From positions 1 to 31,699 of the IMG/VR virus record IMGVR_UViG_3300025118_004034: a stretch of 31,699 nucleotides of DNA, one strand, 5' to 3'. Positions within the stretch are counted from its first letter, which is position 1. Each line of letters starts with the position of its first letter. Below are positions 15,819 through 25,316 of the stretch, piece after piece. Source of the stretch: a virus. The notes beneath the pieces were generated by a model. That model was not told the origin of the DNA, did no database searches, and saw only the letters and a program-made list of their open reading frames with translations. The translations under genes were made by a program, and so were the position numbers.

Positions 15819-18800
15819 CCGACACTCTCCTGCTCACCTGAGCTATTGACGTCTACATCTAGTAGGCGAACCTTGGTGCTCTTCGGGGCGAGGGATCGGA
15901 GATTAATCCGATGCCACCGACCTCGAGTTGCAAGCCCAACCTTCTGGTTAGGGTTAGCTGCTAGGGCTATCTTATCTCCGACAGTAGACGCGTCCCTAGG
16001 ATCGTCAGGCTTACTGGCTGCTGCGTGGAGAATGTCTATCTCCGCACCAGAGGAGGCGCTGATGCCCACTCCTCTGATGATAGACTGGACTGCGTCGCCG
16101 CCCCCCAGTGAGCCAAAAGAAACACTGCCGGTATCTAGGCCAAATCCTCCCTCAGGAATCCCCAGGTAGACTTCTTCGCCCGCGGCAGGAGCCGAGTTCG
16201 AGAAGGTCCCTGTAAGATTGATGGCGGTAGCCGAATTCCAGTCTGCCGTTCCAGTGGTGATCCCGCCAGATGAGTTATATGAGATGACGAGCATCCCTTT
16301 GTAGTCCTGGTAGTAGGCGTCGGAGTTTTCGTCATACCCTGGATAGAACGACGTCGCACTTAGGTTACCTCCTGTGATGGTCACCTGCGTCGTAGTCGCC
16401 GAAGCTACAGTTCCGCCTCCTAAGGCAGTGCTTCCTGGGAAGTTGTCCTCGTAGACAGTAGCCGAACTCTTCGATACCTGACCTCCTGTATGGATGAAGT
16501 AGGTCTCTCCGTTATAGTCACCTAAGCCGACAATATCTCTATTCTCTACTGACCAAGTCTGAGTTGGGAAGTAGAACCGTAGAGCCGAGCCGCTTGAATC
16601 GTCGATTACATATAGAGAGGCTAGTGCAGACGATATTGCTAGGCGGGCATTGGCCGCACTCGGGAGCAAATCGCGGACTGGAGCTCCGATGTCAGAGGAC
16701 TTGCCTGACTCATCTACAGCCCAGAGGGTTCCATTATAGGCGAAGGCCACTCCGGAGTAGGTAGCTACAGCCTTGGAAGAGTGGGCGCCGACACCTCCTC
16801 CCATCGTAACAGTAGTAGGAGCAGACGGGTCACCTCGGAGGACGACCGCGAATCCCTTACTAAATATCAGTGCGCTCTCTCCTAGGGAGATGGCAGCAGT
16901 AATTGATCCTGCCTCTGTTGCAGGAAGACGGTAGCGCATTGACTCAGGAAATGACTCCCATCCAAATGGCCCTGGCTCTGCGAAGAAAATAGAGGAGGGT
17001 TCCTCTGCGTCTCCCCACACACCTAAGAATCCCTGCCAGGTAAATATCCCTGATATTCTATTCGGGGTAAACCCTGAGTCTTGGTCAACGTAGTTACTTA
17101 GGGAGGACTGAGGAGCATTATCAGTATATTTCTTGGCTCCAATGGGGATAGCTCCTACGACGAAGAAAGGGCCGCCTTGAGAGGATGCCTTCGCTTCATT
17201 GACTTCCGTAGTGTTATCCTCATCTGCGATGCCGTAAGCCAGTGACCTCATAAATTCGATGGCCACTACTTCTCTACTCGGAGATAAGGAGAGAGGAGAA
17301 GCCTGGACCACGCTGTGAGATACGTCTGCTAAGGTTAGGCAGAGCTTATCCCAAGTGAACCCCGACGTTGCGTAGGTCCCTAGGTTAGCGAAGCTCATCG
17401 TTGGGACAGTGCCAAATGTGTAGTCCCCGCTAGCCGGAGTGCCCTTGTCGTCGGTAGTGAACTTATAGTAGAAGAGGAGGTCGGTCCTCTTTTCCACTGG
17501 GACATCTCTGTCTAGGTAGAGATTAAAATCACTGGCTGCCCAGTATGTATCTTTCTTCCAGAATCTCGCGTCGTATATCTTTGATCCTCTTCTACCGACC
17601 TCAGCGGAAGATGAAGCTGGAGCGGAATGTGTCGCGCCCTCAGGATCTAAGCTGTCTGTAATCCTACTACCTAGCCCCCAGCCAATTATGTTAGTAGAAT
17701 CGGGAGACCCCGCCCAGAAACCAACCCACTTACCATCCAAATAGGCAGCCTCGGGAATTAGATCTAGATCGTTCTTGGTATTAGAGGTCGAACCGTCGCC
17801 AAAGGAAACACCTGAGTCGTGTGTCTCAAATGACATCTGGAACCAGTGAGGCTCCCAGGGATTGAAGTTTTGCCAAGGTGAGTCCTCATCCAGGAAGGAG
17901 ATGTAGTCCTGATTCGTTACTAGGTTCGCAGGGATTCTGAGGTAGGTGAATATTCTCTCCTCCCTGGCGAAGGTGTCCCTGTAAGCCGATGTTCCCGTAT
18001 CCCACCCAGTAGGCTTATACGTAAAGTATAGCGATAAATCTCCTATAGGGGAGTAGCCCATCTCTGTAGCCTCTGATCCGAAAGAATCCTGACTGGTACT
18101 GCAGCCCCCTAAGGAGGAGATGGGGATATCTCTATCTGTGTGGAAGTAGACCCGATAAGCTCCCGTTGCGGGCCTGGCGTAGTCCCCTCTATTGGTGTTT
18201 ACCCATCCGGCCTTATCGTATGCCGTCCTACCAGCATCTACATTGTCAGCTAGGTATCCAGGGGCGTTTCTGGAGCACCTGGTGACCCATTCGTTCTTTT
18301 CATCCGTGTATGCCTGTAGCTCGTTCTGAGTCCTTCTACCTACCCAATCCTCGTCCATTACATTAGAGTCGAAGTAGCGGTACTTCAGTAGCTTAACTCT
18401 ATCGTCAGTCCACTGGGCGTCATCTCGCTCGAGGACTTTCATGCCGTATACTCTCTTATCAGTCTCTAGCGCTCTCCAAGAGTAATCCTGATCGGACCCT
18501 CCTAGGTTGGTGCATGCTACTTTATGGGGCTCTACTTCTCGGGTAGATCCCCCTAATATCATGTAGCGAGCATAAGTGCGATCGAAACCTGCGCCATACT
18601 TCCCTGTGGAAGTCATGGTAGAACTAGACTTAGTCCAGGGCTCATTCCCTGCGAGTTCGGCTTCTCTATCGTATACCCAGAGATTCATCTTGGTGTCGTC
18701 CTCTCGGACAGCAACTATAAGATAATCCTTGTCTGGGGTTAGGTCTATATCGCTAAATTTCTGGACGTCATACTTCTTAGGGGATGCCGAGTAAGCCCTG

Positions 18801-21694
18801 ATATCATTATCGGCACTCGAATACCAGTGTCCGTTATAGTCGTTGGTATCCTGGGGGGCGATGAGGGCAGGGTGTATGTCGTTACTACTGTCCTGGTAGA
18901 TAGCCATAATCAGGTCGCTGCTATCTCGATGGGCTGTGTTAGTCGAGTAGTGACCTGTACCTGTCGTTTTAATGCACTGCTGAGAGCCAGCCCTTCCTAT
19001 AGCACCTAGGATAACCAAAGTGTCCTCGGCTGTAGTCTGCTCGGTACTTAGGGCTGGACTACCCATAGAACCGGCGTACCAGAAATCTCTGTACCCGAGA
19101 CCGATGGTCTCATCTTTCCACTGCTGCTGGGATTCCTCTGGGACAAGACTAAGAGAGGGGATTTGTAACCCAATAGCCATGCCTCCTATATTGTCCGCAT
19201 GCAGGTACGTCTCGTCCTTAGTTCTGAGCCGTCGATTATTGTAACAGTTCAGTTGAGGTTCCGAAGATGAGTAAGTCTGATGCTGATATCCTCTGTCCAA
19301 GAATAGCTCTCTCATGTCGTTATCCGTAACAGTAGTCGACAGCGAAGAGAGGACCTCAGTCATTAGGTATTTGTCGTCGTTAGCCTCGAACAGCTCTTGA
19401 ATAGCTGTGGTTCCATTAGTACTCCTGTAGAAGGGGACGAAGGCCATCGCATTGCCTGATACTCCCTCAGGGAAAGATACCCCTTCGCCCGCCAAGGTGT
19501 CTGAGGAAGACCCGATTAGGAATTGACTTCCCCCCTCGGTCCCTATTGGAGGGACCAGCGAGGGCGAAAGAACTCGAGAAGAAGACGCTGTCCCATCCTT
19601 GCTGATAAATCTATACGCATGGGAGACAGCCGAATAGCTAGTCTCTCCTACGGAGCCGCCTGAAAGTACCTGGACACCTGGCGTAGCTGTAGGCCTAGGT
19701 AGCCCGATTGGTCGGTAGGTCCTATCGGTCTCGTCCACTACATACCCTGAATCTCCTGAAGAGATGAATACCTTATCCCCGGCTCTTACACTGGAGCACT
19801 CCTTCGATGGATTCGTCTTAAGCTGACCCGTCAGTTCTGTCCCATCAGGTAACTCCATGCCACCGCTTGTGACTACTACCCCAGATGTCAGGGCTAAGGC
19901 CTCTCCATCAGGGGTGACTCCTCTCGAGAAGAAAGGAGGAGAGGCATTCTGGCCTCTAATAGACCCATGCTCAGTCCTTAGTTGGAAGGGGGTCCTCCCA
20001 TTAGAAGTAATAACTCCTGGTGCCTCTTGGGTAGTAAGGTCAAAGTAGAAGTTAGATTCCTGGGGGCCGCTGCTAAGGGTCTGGTCGGAACCAAGAGCAG
20101 GTTGAGCGAATGGGAAGGCAGCAACTTTTCTGATGCATCCATCGAAATATTGCTCAAGCTCGCCTGATGATGAGCGCTGGGCGCCTAGATAGAGGCGAGG
20201 AGGATCCGTGATATCTATGAGAGGTCGACCTTCACCCAATGCAGAAGAGAAAGCGGTACTACCTGATACTACTACGGTAGCAGTATCCTTCTTCCATAGC
20301 TCGAAGTATATCTTTCTCTCGGCACTATTGCGCGATAGGAGTAGAGTAGATGTCTCCGATATCCCTGCGTAGGATTTATCCGTGGCCTCAAGATCTACGG
20401 TTATATCTCCTACCGTAGCCACCAACTTCCATGTGTCTTCACTTGTCTCACCATACATTACAGCCTCGATCTTTGGGCCACCTCCGGATACCTCGGCTAT
20501 AGTGGCGCTACCTAGAGCTCCGACGCTATTCCTGACTTGGAACATATTAGACTTCAGGTGGTCAGGCTGACTTAGCTCTATAGCTATGGTCCAATCTTCG
20601 CTAGCCTGGATGTAATCCGGAGTGTCGAAGAAGAGGTCTAGGGCCGACGAGGGTTCGGTCTCGGCAAAAGCTGTTACGCCATCGAAATACAGGCCCGAAG
20701 CCGTGCTAGATCGTGATGCTCGTCGAGGAGCTGGGAAGGCCATCATGCCTTCCGGCGACGCTACCAGAGTAGTTCCTTCGTATATGACTGGCTCGATGAC
20801 CTGGGCAGGTGTGTCGAAATACCAGGCAACTCTATTGTAGTCAGCGGTCGTCCACTGTCCCGCTAAGTCGCGGCCTACGAGAATCTTCCAGATGTTGTCT
20901 TCGCTAGGCTGCCCATCAGTTCTCCACTCCCCTGTCATAAGAGCTTCGACTGTAGGTAGGACGCCCCCGGGCTCTACGCCGTAATTAGTACTTCGGTCGT
21001 ATCTAGGGTCTACTCCTAAGAGAGACTCCTTCCAGATATTAGCCGTCCCTGGGTCAGAGTTGCTGACATCCCAATAGGGAGCCTGGCCTAAGGCGCCATT
21101 GGCTCGCGAAGTCTTGACGATTCCACCCGAATCGTTATTGACGACCTGGTTTAGGTTGACGTCACCTGCTGTAGAAAGAGTGAAGCCGAATACGAGGAGC
21201 TCATCCGGATCATAGCTAGGTAGGTTATAAGATAGGGATACTGAATCCGTCGCCCCTCCTGAAGCTGCGTCCCACGTTCTGACGTCCAGAAATATCGAGT
21301 GAACTCCGTCCACATTCCTGAGGCCTAGGACAATCTCCGCACTATCACTCGAATTAATCTGACCAGCTCGCCACAATATGAAGTCCTTCTTAGTCCCGCC
21401 GCTCGGGTAGCTCTCCAGTGCCCCTCCCTTGAATGCCATATATAGGCTGCCAGGAGGATCTGGGAGAGCTGGGGTGTCGCCGATATGAGTCCCACCTTGG
21501 AAGTCTAGATAGCCAGTACTATTGGGCGCCTTAGTGATGCCACAGGATGCAGGGAGAGCGTTACTTACTCTGGCACTCCCTAAGCGCCGCTCAAGAATCG
21601 GCGCAGCTGGGTTCACTTCCCTCTTGGATACTACGGACGAGGACTCCTCATATGAGGATCTGTCCATAGGAAGTTTGTCTAGCCTCTTTCTCAT
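15815..21694 (-). CDS. Giant tail nozzle/adhesin, gp12-like propeller with LamG-like domains
   Basis: A 1959-residue, nearly all-beta structural protein. Residues about 50-290 and 335-560 each look like a LamG/concanavalin-like jelly roll: GYLDFQGG and GLYFDGVTAFAE entry strands, WTIAIELSQ, YFDGCIRKVAAF. Residues about 620-720 (YRPIGLPRPTATP, then HAYRFISKDG) and 1545-1770 (FTWQGFLGVWGD, AFAYNGTLWAVDES, YFPTQTWSVENRD) resemble segments of the beta-propeller of podovirus nozzle proteins (T7 gp12-like). About 700 residues of adhesin-like sequence lie between them. The gene stands right after the adaptor and a small beta gene, the expected nozzle position. It likely closes the tail and also binds host glycans. 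Function is inferred from fold resemblance and position. Confidence 0.88.
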   Translation of the reverse strand: MRKRLDKLPMDRSSYEESSSVVSKREVNPAAPILERRLGSARVSNALPASCGITKAPNSTGYLDFQGGTHIGDTPALPDPPGSLYMAFKGGALESYPSGGTKKDFILWRAGQINSSDSAEIVLGLRNVDGVHSIFLDVRTWDAASGGATDSVSLSYNLPSYDPDELLVFGFTLSTAGDVNLNQVVNNDSGGIVKTSRANGALGQAPYWDVSNSDPGTANIWKESLLGVDPRYDRSTNYGVEPGGVLPTVEALMTGEWRTDGQPSEDNIWKILVGRDLAGQWTTADYNRVAWYFDTPAQVIEPVIYEGTTLVASPEGMMAFPAPRRASRSSTASGLYFDGVTAFAETEPSSALDLFFDTPDYIQASEDWTIAIELSQPDHLKSNMFQVRNSVGALGSATIAEVSGGGPKIEAVMYGETSEDTWKLVATVGDITVDLEATDKSYAGISETSTLLLSRNSAERKIYFELWKKDTATVVVSGSTAFSSALGEGRPLIDITDPPRLYLGAQRSSSGELEQYFDGCIRKVAAFPFAQPALGSDQTLSSGPQESNFYFDLTTQEAPGVITSNGRTPFQLRTEHGSIRGQNASPPFFSRGVTPDGEALALTSGVVVTSGGMELPDGTELTGQLKTNPSKECSSVRAGDKVFISSGDSGYVVDETDRTYRPIGLPRPTATPGVQVLSGGSVGETSYSAVSHAYRFISKDGTASSSRVLSPSLVPPIGTEGGSQFLIGSSSDTLAGEGVSFPEGVSGNAMAFVPFYRSTNGTTAIQELFEANDDKYLMTEVLSSLSTTVTDNDMRELFLDRGYQHQTYSSSEPQLNCYNNRRLRTKDETYLHADNIGGMAIGLQIPSLSLVPEESQQQWKDETIGLGYRDFWYAGSMGSPALSTEQTTAEDTLVILGAIGRAGSQQCIKTTGTGHYSTNTAHRDSSDLIMAIYQDSSNDIHPALIAPQDTNDYNGHWYSSADNDIRAYSASPKKYDVQKFSDIDLTPDKDYLIVAVREDDTKMNLWVYDREAELAGNEPWTKSSSTMTSTGKYGAGFDRTYARYMILGGSTREVEPHKVACTNLGGSDQDYSWRALETDKRVYGMKVLERDDAQWTDDRVKLLKYRYFDSNVMDEDWVGRRTQNELQAYTDEKNEWVTRCSRNAPGYLADNVDAGRTAYDKAGWVNTNRGDYARPATGAYRVYFHTDRDIPISSLGGCSTSQDSFGSEATEMGYSPIGDLSLYFTYKPTGWDTGTSAYRDTFAREERIFTYLRIPANLVTNQDYISFLDEDSPWQNFNPWEPHWFQMSFETHDSGVSFGDGSTSNTKNDLDLIPEAAYLDGKWVGFWAGSPDSTNIIGWGLGSRITDSLDPEGATHSAPASSSAEVGRRGSKIYDARFWKKDTYWAASDFNLYLDRDVPVEKRTDLLFYYKFTTDDKGTPASGDYTFGTVPTMSFANLGTYATSGFTWDKLCLTLADVSHSVVQASPLSLSPSREVVAIEFMRSLAYGIADEDNTTEVNEAKASSQGGPFFVVGAIPIGAKKYTDNAPQSSLSNYVDQDSGFTPNRISGIFTWQGFLGVWGDAEEPSSIFFAEPGPFGWESFPESMRYRLPATEAGSITAAISLGESALIFSKGFAVVLRGDPSAPTTVTMGGGVGAHSSKAVATYSGVAFAYNGTLWAVDESGKSSDIGAPVRDLLPSAANARLAISSALASLYVIDDSSGSALRFYFPTQTWSVENRDIVGLGDYNGETYFIHTGGQVSKSSATVYEDNFPGSTALGGGTVASATTTQVTITGGNLSATSFYPGYDENSDAYYQDYKGMLVISYNSSGGITTGTADWNSATAINLTGTFSNSAPAAGEEVYLGIPEGGFGLDTGSVSFGSLGGGDAVQSIIRGVGISASSGAEIDILHAAASKPDDPRDASTVGDKIALAANPNQKVGLATRGRWHRINLRSLAPKSTKVRLLDVDVNSSGEQESVG

Positions 21695-22128
21695 AGTAAG
21701 CCTGGGCCTCCCGCAGAAGTGCGCTGAGTAAACTTATCCGAGCTCCTAGCTGTTCTAGAGGAAGTAGCCCTGGTTGAATTAGATGCCCTACCTTTGACCC
21801 CTGTCTCTGTATCGTCCCTATCGTCCTCATCAGTAGGTAACTCGTACGTGACTATTACCGTTACGCTAGTAGGTCCTGTAGGAAGGGTTAGACCTAAGCC
21901 GGTAGCGGGGACCCTGGTCAGCCAATCAGGAGTGATCGTCTGAGTAGTCGCCGTATTGAGGAGTGCCGCGATAGTATCGTCAGATCCGTCTACGACCTCT
22001 ACCACGCTAGCGGTAGACCCGTGCGTATTGACGACCGTAAACCCAAGAAATACTACATCTATAGTGTCCGCTTCAAGTGTGGCTCCCGAAGAGGTTAATG
22101 TGACCTTCTTAGACTTAGTGATAGCCAT
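21691..22128 (-). CDS. Small beta-sandwich virion protein
   Basis: A 145-residue protein. Residues 1-95 are alternating beta strands rich in Thr and Val (KVTLTSSGATLEADTIDVVF, SVTVIVTYELPT). The last 45 residues are acidic and then Ser/Thr/Arg-rich and probably disordered (ASNSTRATSSRTARSS). It lies between the adaptor and nozzle genes, so it may decorate the capsid or the tail junction. It starts after a GGAGAT ribosome-binding sequence, and its stop overlaps the nozzle ATG (ATGA). I do not recognise a named family. Confidence 0.82.
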   Translation of the reverse strand: MAITKSKKVTLTSSGATLEADTIDVVFLGFTVVNTHGSTASVVEVVDGSDDTIAALLNTATTQTITPDWLTRVPATGLGLTLPTGPTSVTVIVTYELPTDEDDRDDTETGVKGRASNSTRATSSRTARSSDKFTQRTSAGGPGLL

Positions 22129-22133
22129 GGCCC

Positions 22134-23015
22134 CTATCTCCGGAAAATTTGAGGGGGATTGGCTGTATTACTTAATTCATCTGCTGTATCTAAGACAGTA
22201 GCCTGAGCTACCTGGAGACGAGCAGGATCGTTCTCGCCTGTCCACGCTAGGTAGGCGAAACGCGCTCGCTCCATGATGGCGTCGAGTGCGGGCTCGGGGA
22301 AGAATGCGGCGTCAGTGTCCTCGTCAAGCTGCGCATAGAAGTCGCTCTGAATAATCAGCGCCTCCGTAGCAGCTGTGGGGCAAGGATAGAGACCGACATA
22401 GCTAGTCTCGCTCCCTCGAGCGTCATACCCCTGGACGAAAGATCTGACAGAAGATAGGTCGCCGCAGGTCTGTAGTGGGCTGAAGGCGGCTGAATCCGGG
22501 TCGTGCATGATGTGACTTCCACTGCTCGGAATTCTAGCTGACTTCGTGTTATCAGGATCTGAGACCCTGAATACTGGGCCAGTTGAAGGAATGAAAATGG
22601 ATCGACGGCTGATGGTTACTGTTGTGCCGGTTAGGGCCGAGCCTAATGGCGATCCAAAATTAACTTTTCCATCCGTATCCTGGTCTACATAATCTACTAA
22701 TCTCTTTGAGCCGTCGCCAAAGGTGATGATGTCGCCCGATACTATCTGGGCGCCTGTGAAATCCTGGACCCCAGAGTTCCGGGTGAAGAAGGGATTTGTT
22801 GCTAAGACATCGAATGTTCCAGAAGCTGACAAGTCACCGAGAGTTGACCCGATGACTATCCGACGAGATAAGCCGGGCACTCCGTCAGAGAGTGCCCGAC
22901 TGATCCCTGCATTAATTGCCTCGTTCAGCGTACTCGACTGCATAGTCGACGCGGAAGTAATTCCGAGCCGATTCAAGAGCCGGGTCCTAAGAGCAGAACG
23001 AAGCGTACCAGCCAT
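22134..23015 (-). CDS. Head-to-tail adaptor, gp11-like
   Basis: A 293-residue protein. It has an N-terminal helical part (LRSALRTRLLNRLGITSAST, then STLNEAINAGISRALSDG), a central beta-rich insertion of about 150 residues (VSGDIITFGDGSKRLVDYVD), and C-terminal helices (ALDAIMERARFAYLAWTGEN, LQVAQATVLDTADELS). Helices at both ends around a beta region is the plan of podovirus adaptor proteins (T7 gp11, P22 gp4) that dock on the portal. Its place just after the major capsid gene supports this. The ATG overlaps the capsid stop in a TAATGG junction. Confidence 0.82.
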   Translation of the reverse strand: MAGTLRSALRTRLLNRLGITSASTMQSSTLNEAINAGISRALSDGVPGLSRRIVIGSTLGDLSASGTFDVLATNPFFTRNSGVQDFTGAQIVSGDIITFGDGSKRLVDYVDQDTDGKVNFGSPLGSALTGTTVTISRRSIFIPSTGPVFRVSDPDNTKSARIPSSGSHIMHDPDSAAFSPLQTCGDLSSVRSFVQGYDARGSETSYVGLYPCPTAATEALIIQSDFYAQLDEDTDAAFFPEPALDAIMERARFAYLAWTGENDPARLQVAQATVLDTADELSNTANPPQIFRR

Positions 23016-24163
23016 TAGTCATTGGCTCCTGTCATTAAGAACATGGAACGACGACCATTATCGACGGAGAAATTACGCTTCCATGCGATACGCTTGAAGA
23101 CGTTAGTCTTCGCAGCGTGTGGAATGGTACTTCCTACTTGATGAATGAAGCCTAGTTGTCCGTCAAGGGTATTTGGCTTGGCCACTACGTTCATACGAAG
23201 TGAGTTCAAGTTAAGACCTAAGACTGGATCGCACGCGGCGGTGCTGCCTGGCACATCCCAGTCAGAATCCTTAGACAGGTAACGAGACCAGTGAACCTTC
23301 ACTCCACCAAAGTCGAATGAGTGATCCCAGCTAGCTCCCATGTTCGCTTGAATTGGAGCTGGAAGAGCCCCCATCTCGCGTAGGTACTGTAGAAGACCTT
23401 CATAGACTGCTTTAGTAGTGAAGACATCAGTGCAATGCTCCGCTTCCGAGAAACCGCAAGAGTCGATTACGCTCTGTAGGTCTTGGACAAAAGCTAGTCT
23501 ACCAGTGTCACTATCCGGATCTCCCTCAGAGTTGAGGTATTGAGGGTACCACTCAGACCCTATATCGGCCCCTTTCACGCCAGCAAAGACTTCGGCACTC
23601 AGGTCCGTACCTCCATCGAAATTGGTTCCGCCGATTAGCAGACCTTGGCAGTTCATAGGATAACCAGCGACCCAAGAGGCTCCGTCGGTTGAGGCGGGGG
23701 CATCTCCGCTAAATGGAGCTAAGCCTCGGGTGGCTTCTGCCCACCAAAGCTGCTCTTCCTCGTTCCAGATCTTCATCAAGTTAGCGCGGACAAGAGTGTC
23801 TACGTAGTTGATGACGTCCCCAACGGGCATGGATTGAGGCATGTTGATGTTTCGCGTTCCCGCGACCATCGAGAAGTTGCACTGAGTCAAGATCTCTTGA
23901 GCAACAGAACCCAGATTGTCGGTATCGGGGTCCCCGTCCATGGTGTCAGGGATGTAGTACGAAGAATCTTCGCCATGACCGATGAGGAGTGGGTGACGGA
24001 TCTTCTCACAATCTTTGATGAAGAAGATTCGGCCCTTATCCTTCAGCCGGTTTAAGAATTTCTCGCCAGATTGAGTGACGAGGTTAATTGGGTCGCCTGA
24101 ATAGGCGTCTAGAGTAGTCGATACGAGGGTATCGATATCGTAGCTGTAGCTAGGTGTAGCCAT
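23015..24163 (-). CDS. Major capsid protein
   Basis: A 382-residue protein following a scaffold gene, with the expected length and composition of an HK97-fold shell subunit. Recognisable parts are an N-terminal arm, a central alpha/beta region (VFTTKAVYEGLLQYLREMG, a P-domain-like helix), and a C-terminal strand-rich end (FKRIAWKRNFSVDNGRRSMF) typical of marine podovirus capsid proteins. The start is well supported by AGGAG at 24173-24177, nine bases upstream of the ATG, one of the strongest Shine-Dalgarno sites in the window. No N-terminal protease domain is present. Confidence 0.92.
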   Translation of the reverse strand: MATPSYSYDIDTLVSTTLDAYSGDPINLVTQSGEKFLNRLKDKGRIFFIKDCEKIRHPLLIGHGEDSSYYIPDTMDGDPDTDNLGSVAQEILTQCNFSMVAGTRNINMPQSMPVGDVINYVDTLVRANLMKIWNEEEQLWWAEATRGLAPFSGDAPASTDGASWVAGYPMNCQGLLIGGTNFDGGTDLSAEVFAGVKGADIGSEWYPQYLNSEGDPDSDTGRLAFVQDLQSVIDSCGFSEAEHCTDVFTTKAVYEGLLQYLREMGALPAPIQANMGASWDHSFDFGGVKVHWSRYLSKDSDWDVPGSTAACDPVLGLNLNSLRMNVVAKPNTLDGQLGFIHQVGSTIPHAAKTNVFKRIAWKRNFSVDNGRRSMFLMTGAND

Positions 24164-24172
24164 TATTTAACT

Positions 24173-24177
24173 CTCCT
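24173..24177 (-). promoter_or_regulatory. Strong ribosome-binding site of the major capsid gene
   Basis: AGGAG read on the - strand, nine bases before the capsid ATG and overlapping the scaffold stop codon (TAGGAG). Comparable strong sites precede the scaffold and the 137-residue gene, while many other late genes use stop-start overlaps instead. It fixes the capsid start. Confidence 0.75.
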
Positions 24178-24874
24178 AAGAGTTATCCCCCATAAGCTCG
24201 CGCATCTTGCTGCGAGCGATGCGACTCGGATCATTCGCTGACTCTGCAGTCGGGGCCTCACCGCCTAACTGGATCTCATCCGGAACTTCGGGAACATCGA
24301 AGGCAGTCATGCCCTCCTTTATCTGACTTACGCCAGATGATGGTCCTTGGGCATCCGGGAGGAGAGCGCCAGAGGCATGAATGAGACTCCTGATTCCAGC
24401 TTCACTCAAGAGGGTCGTCCCATCGATTCGGCCAGCCTCTTTCTCGGCAGAGTAATACTCGATTACCTGCTGATGCTGAGTGCCGCCCTCGTCGATATTC
24501 AGATCCGTGAAGATATTCTTGAGGCGTGAAGTTGCCTCATACTTCATTCGCATTTCTGCGTCCCGAGCTTCGAACATCCGACTCACCTCGTCGCGTGATA
24601 GTCCGCCTTTGGAGGTAGGTTTAGATGATGCCGCATCTTTTGCGGCCTTGTTATCCCACGTTGACTTGGCATCATTGACGGACCGGGAAACGTAGGAGCG
24701 AACAGCTTCCCGCAAAGCGGGATCCTGAATGTCCTCGAGGCGATTAAAGTTCACCTCTTCCTTTCCTGTGGCCGCAGTCGCCGCTTCAGCGTCAAGATCT
24801 AGGTTTACCTCCGTAGAGGGCGCAGTATCCTGGGTGGCTTCGGGTGTCTCTGTAGTTTCTTGTTCTTCAGTCAT
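24176..24874 (-). CDS. Capsid scaffolding protein
   Basis: A 232-residue acidic protein directly before the major capsid gene. The first 45 residues are Glu/Thr/Ala-rich and probably disordered. A basic, helical middle part follows (RDEVSRMFEARDAEMRMKYE). The C-terminus carries a basic helix (PSRIARSKMRELMG) of the sort that scaffolds use to contact capsid subunits. A strong AGGAG lies just before the ATG. Position, charge pattern and length fit podovirus scaffold proteins, which guide procapsid assembly and are then released. The family is inferred rather than recognised by motif. Confidence 0.88.
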   Translation of the reverse strand: MTEEQETTETPEATQDTAPSTEVNLDLDAEAATAATGKEEVNFNRLEDIQDPALREAVRSYVSRSVNDAKSTWDNKAAKDAASSKPTSKGGLSRDEVSRMFEARDAEMRMKYEATSRLKNIFTDLNIDEGGTQHQQVIEYYSAEKEAGRIDGTTLLSEAGIRSLIHASGALLPDAQGPSSGVSQIKEGMTAFDVPEVPDEIQLGGEAPTAESANDPSRIARSKMRELMGDNS

Positions 24875-24896
24875 TTTCTTCTCCTGGGGACATCGT

Positions 24897-25316
24897 TCAA
24901 GTTTTCCGGAAATCGGTCTTGACTCTGCCTTGCCCAGACTTGCTCTTTGTCGCCTTATCGACGACGCCCTGATGAGCTCGCTTGCCTGGGGAATTTAGGA
25001 TAGCAGCCTTCCGCGCCTCGAACTTCTTCTCGTCGCGTACTTCGCCTGTATCCATGGAGATGCCTGCTTTATCGTAGACTTCCCTCATTTGCTTTTCTGA
25101 TGTGACATGTCTGTCTGGATCCCTTGGGTGCAGATGGAAAACCTCCTTGCCATCTGACCACCCCGGAGGGACCTTCCCTGATACGCTCTTAGCGCTGATG
25201 ACTTGCGTCATGGTCGATCCGCATGCGCAGACAATCTCTCTTGGGACGGAAGACATGGTGAAGAAGAACTCAGAGGATCCTTCACACTCCTTGCAGGCGA
25301 AATCATAATTAGGCAT
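24897..25316 (-). CDS. FmdB-like zinc-ribbon protein
   Basis: A 139-residue protein. Residues 1-40 form a zinc ribbon like the FmdB family: MPNYDFACKEC, with Cys8 and Cys11, then Cys30 and Cys32 (VCACG). The remaining 100 residues are basic and polar with no clear fold (HPRDPDRHVTSEKQMREVYD). FmdB-type ribbons occur in phage structural clusters between portal and scaffold genes, but the role is unclear; regulation or assembly are both possible. The ATG overlaps the portal stop (TAATG), so the two are coupled. Confidence 0.85.
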   Translation of the reverse strand: MPNYDFACKECEGSSEFFFTMSSVPREIVCACGSTMTQVISAKSVSGKVPPGWSDGKEVFHLHPRDPDRHVTSEKQMREVYDKAGISMDTGEVRDEKKFEARKAAILNSPGKRAHQGVVDKATKSKSGQGRVKTDFRKT

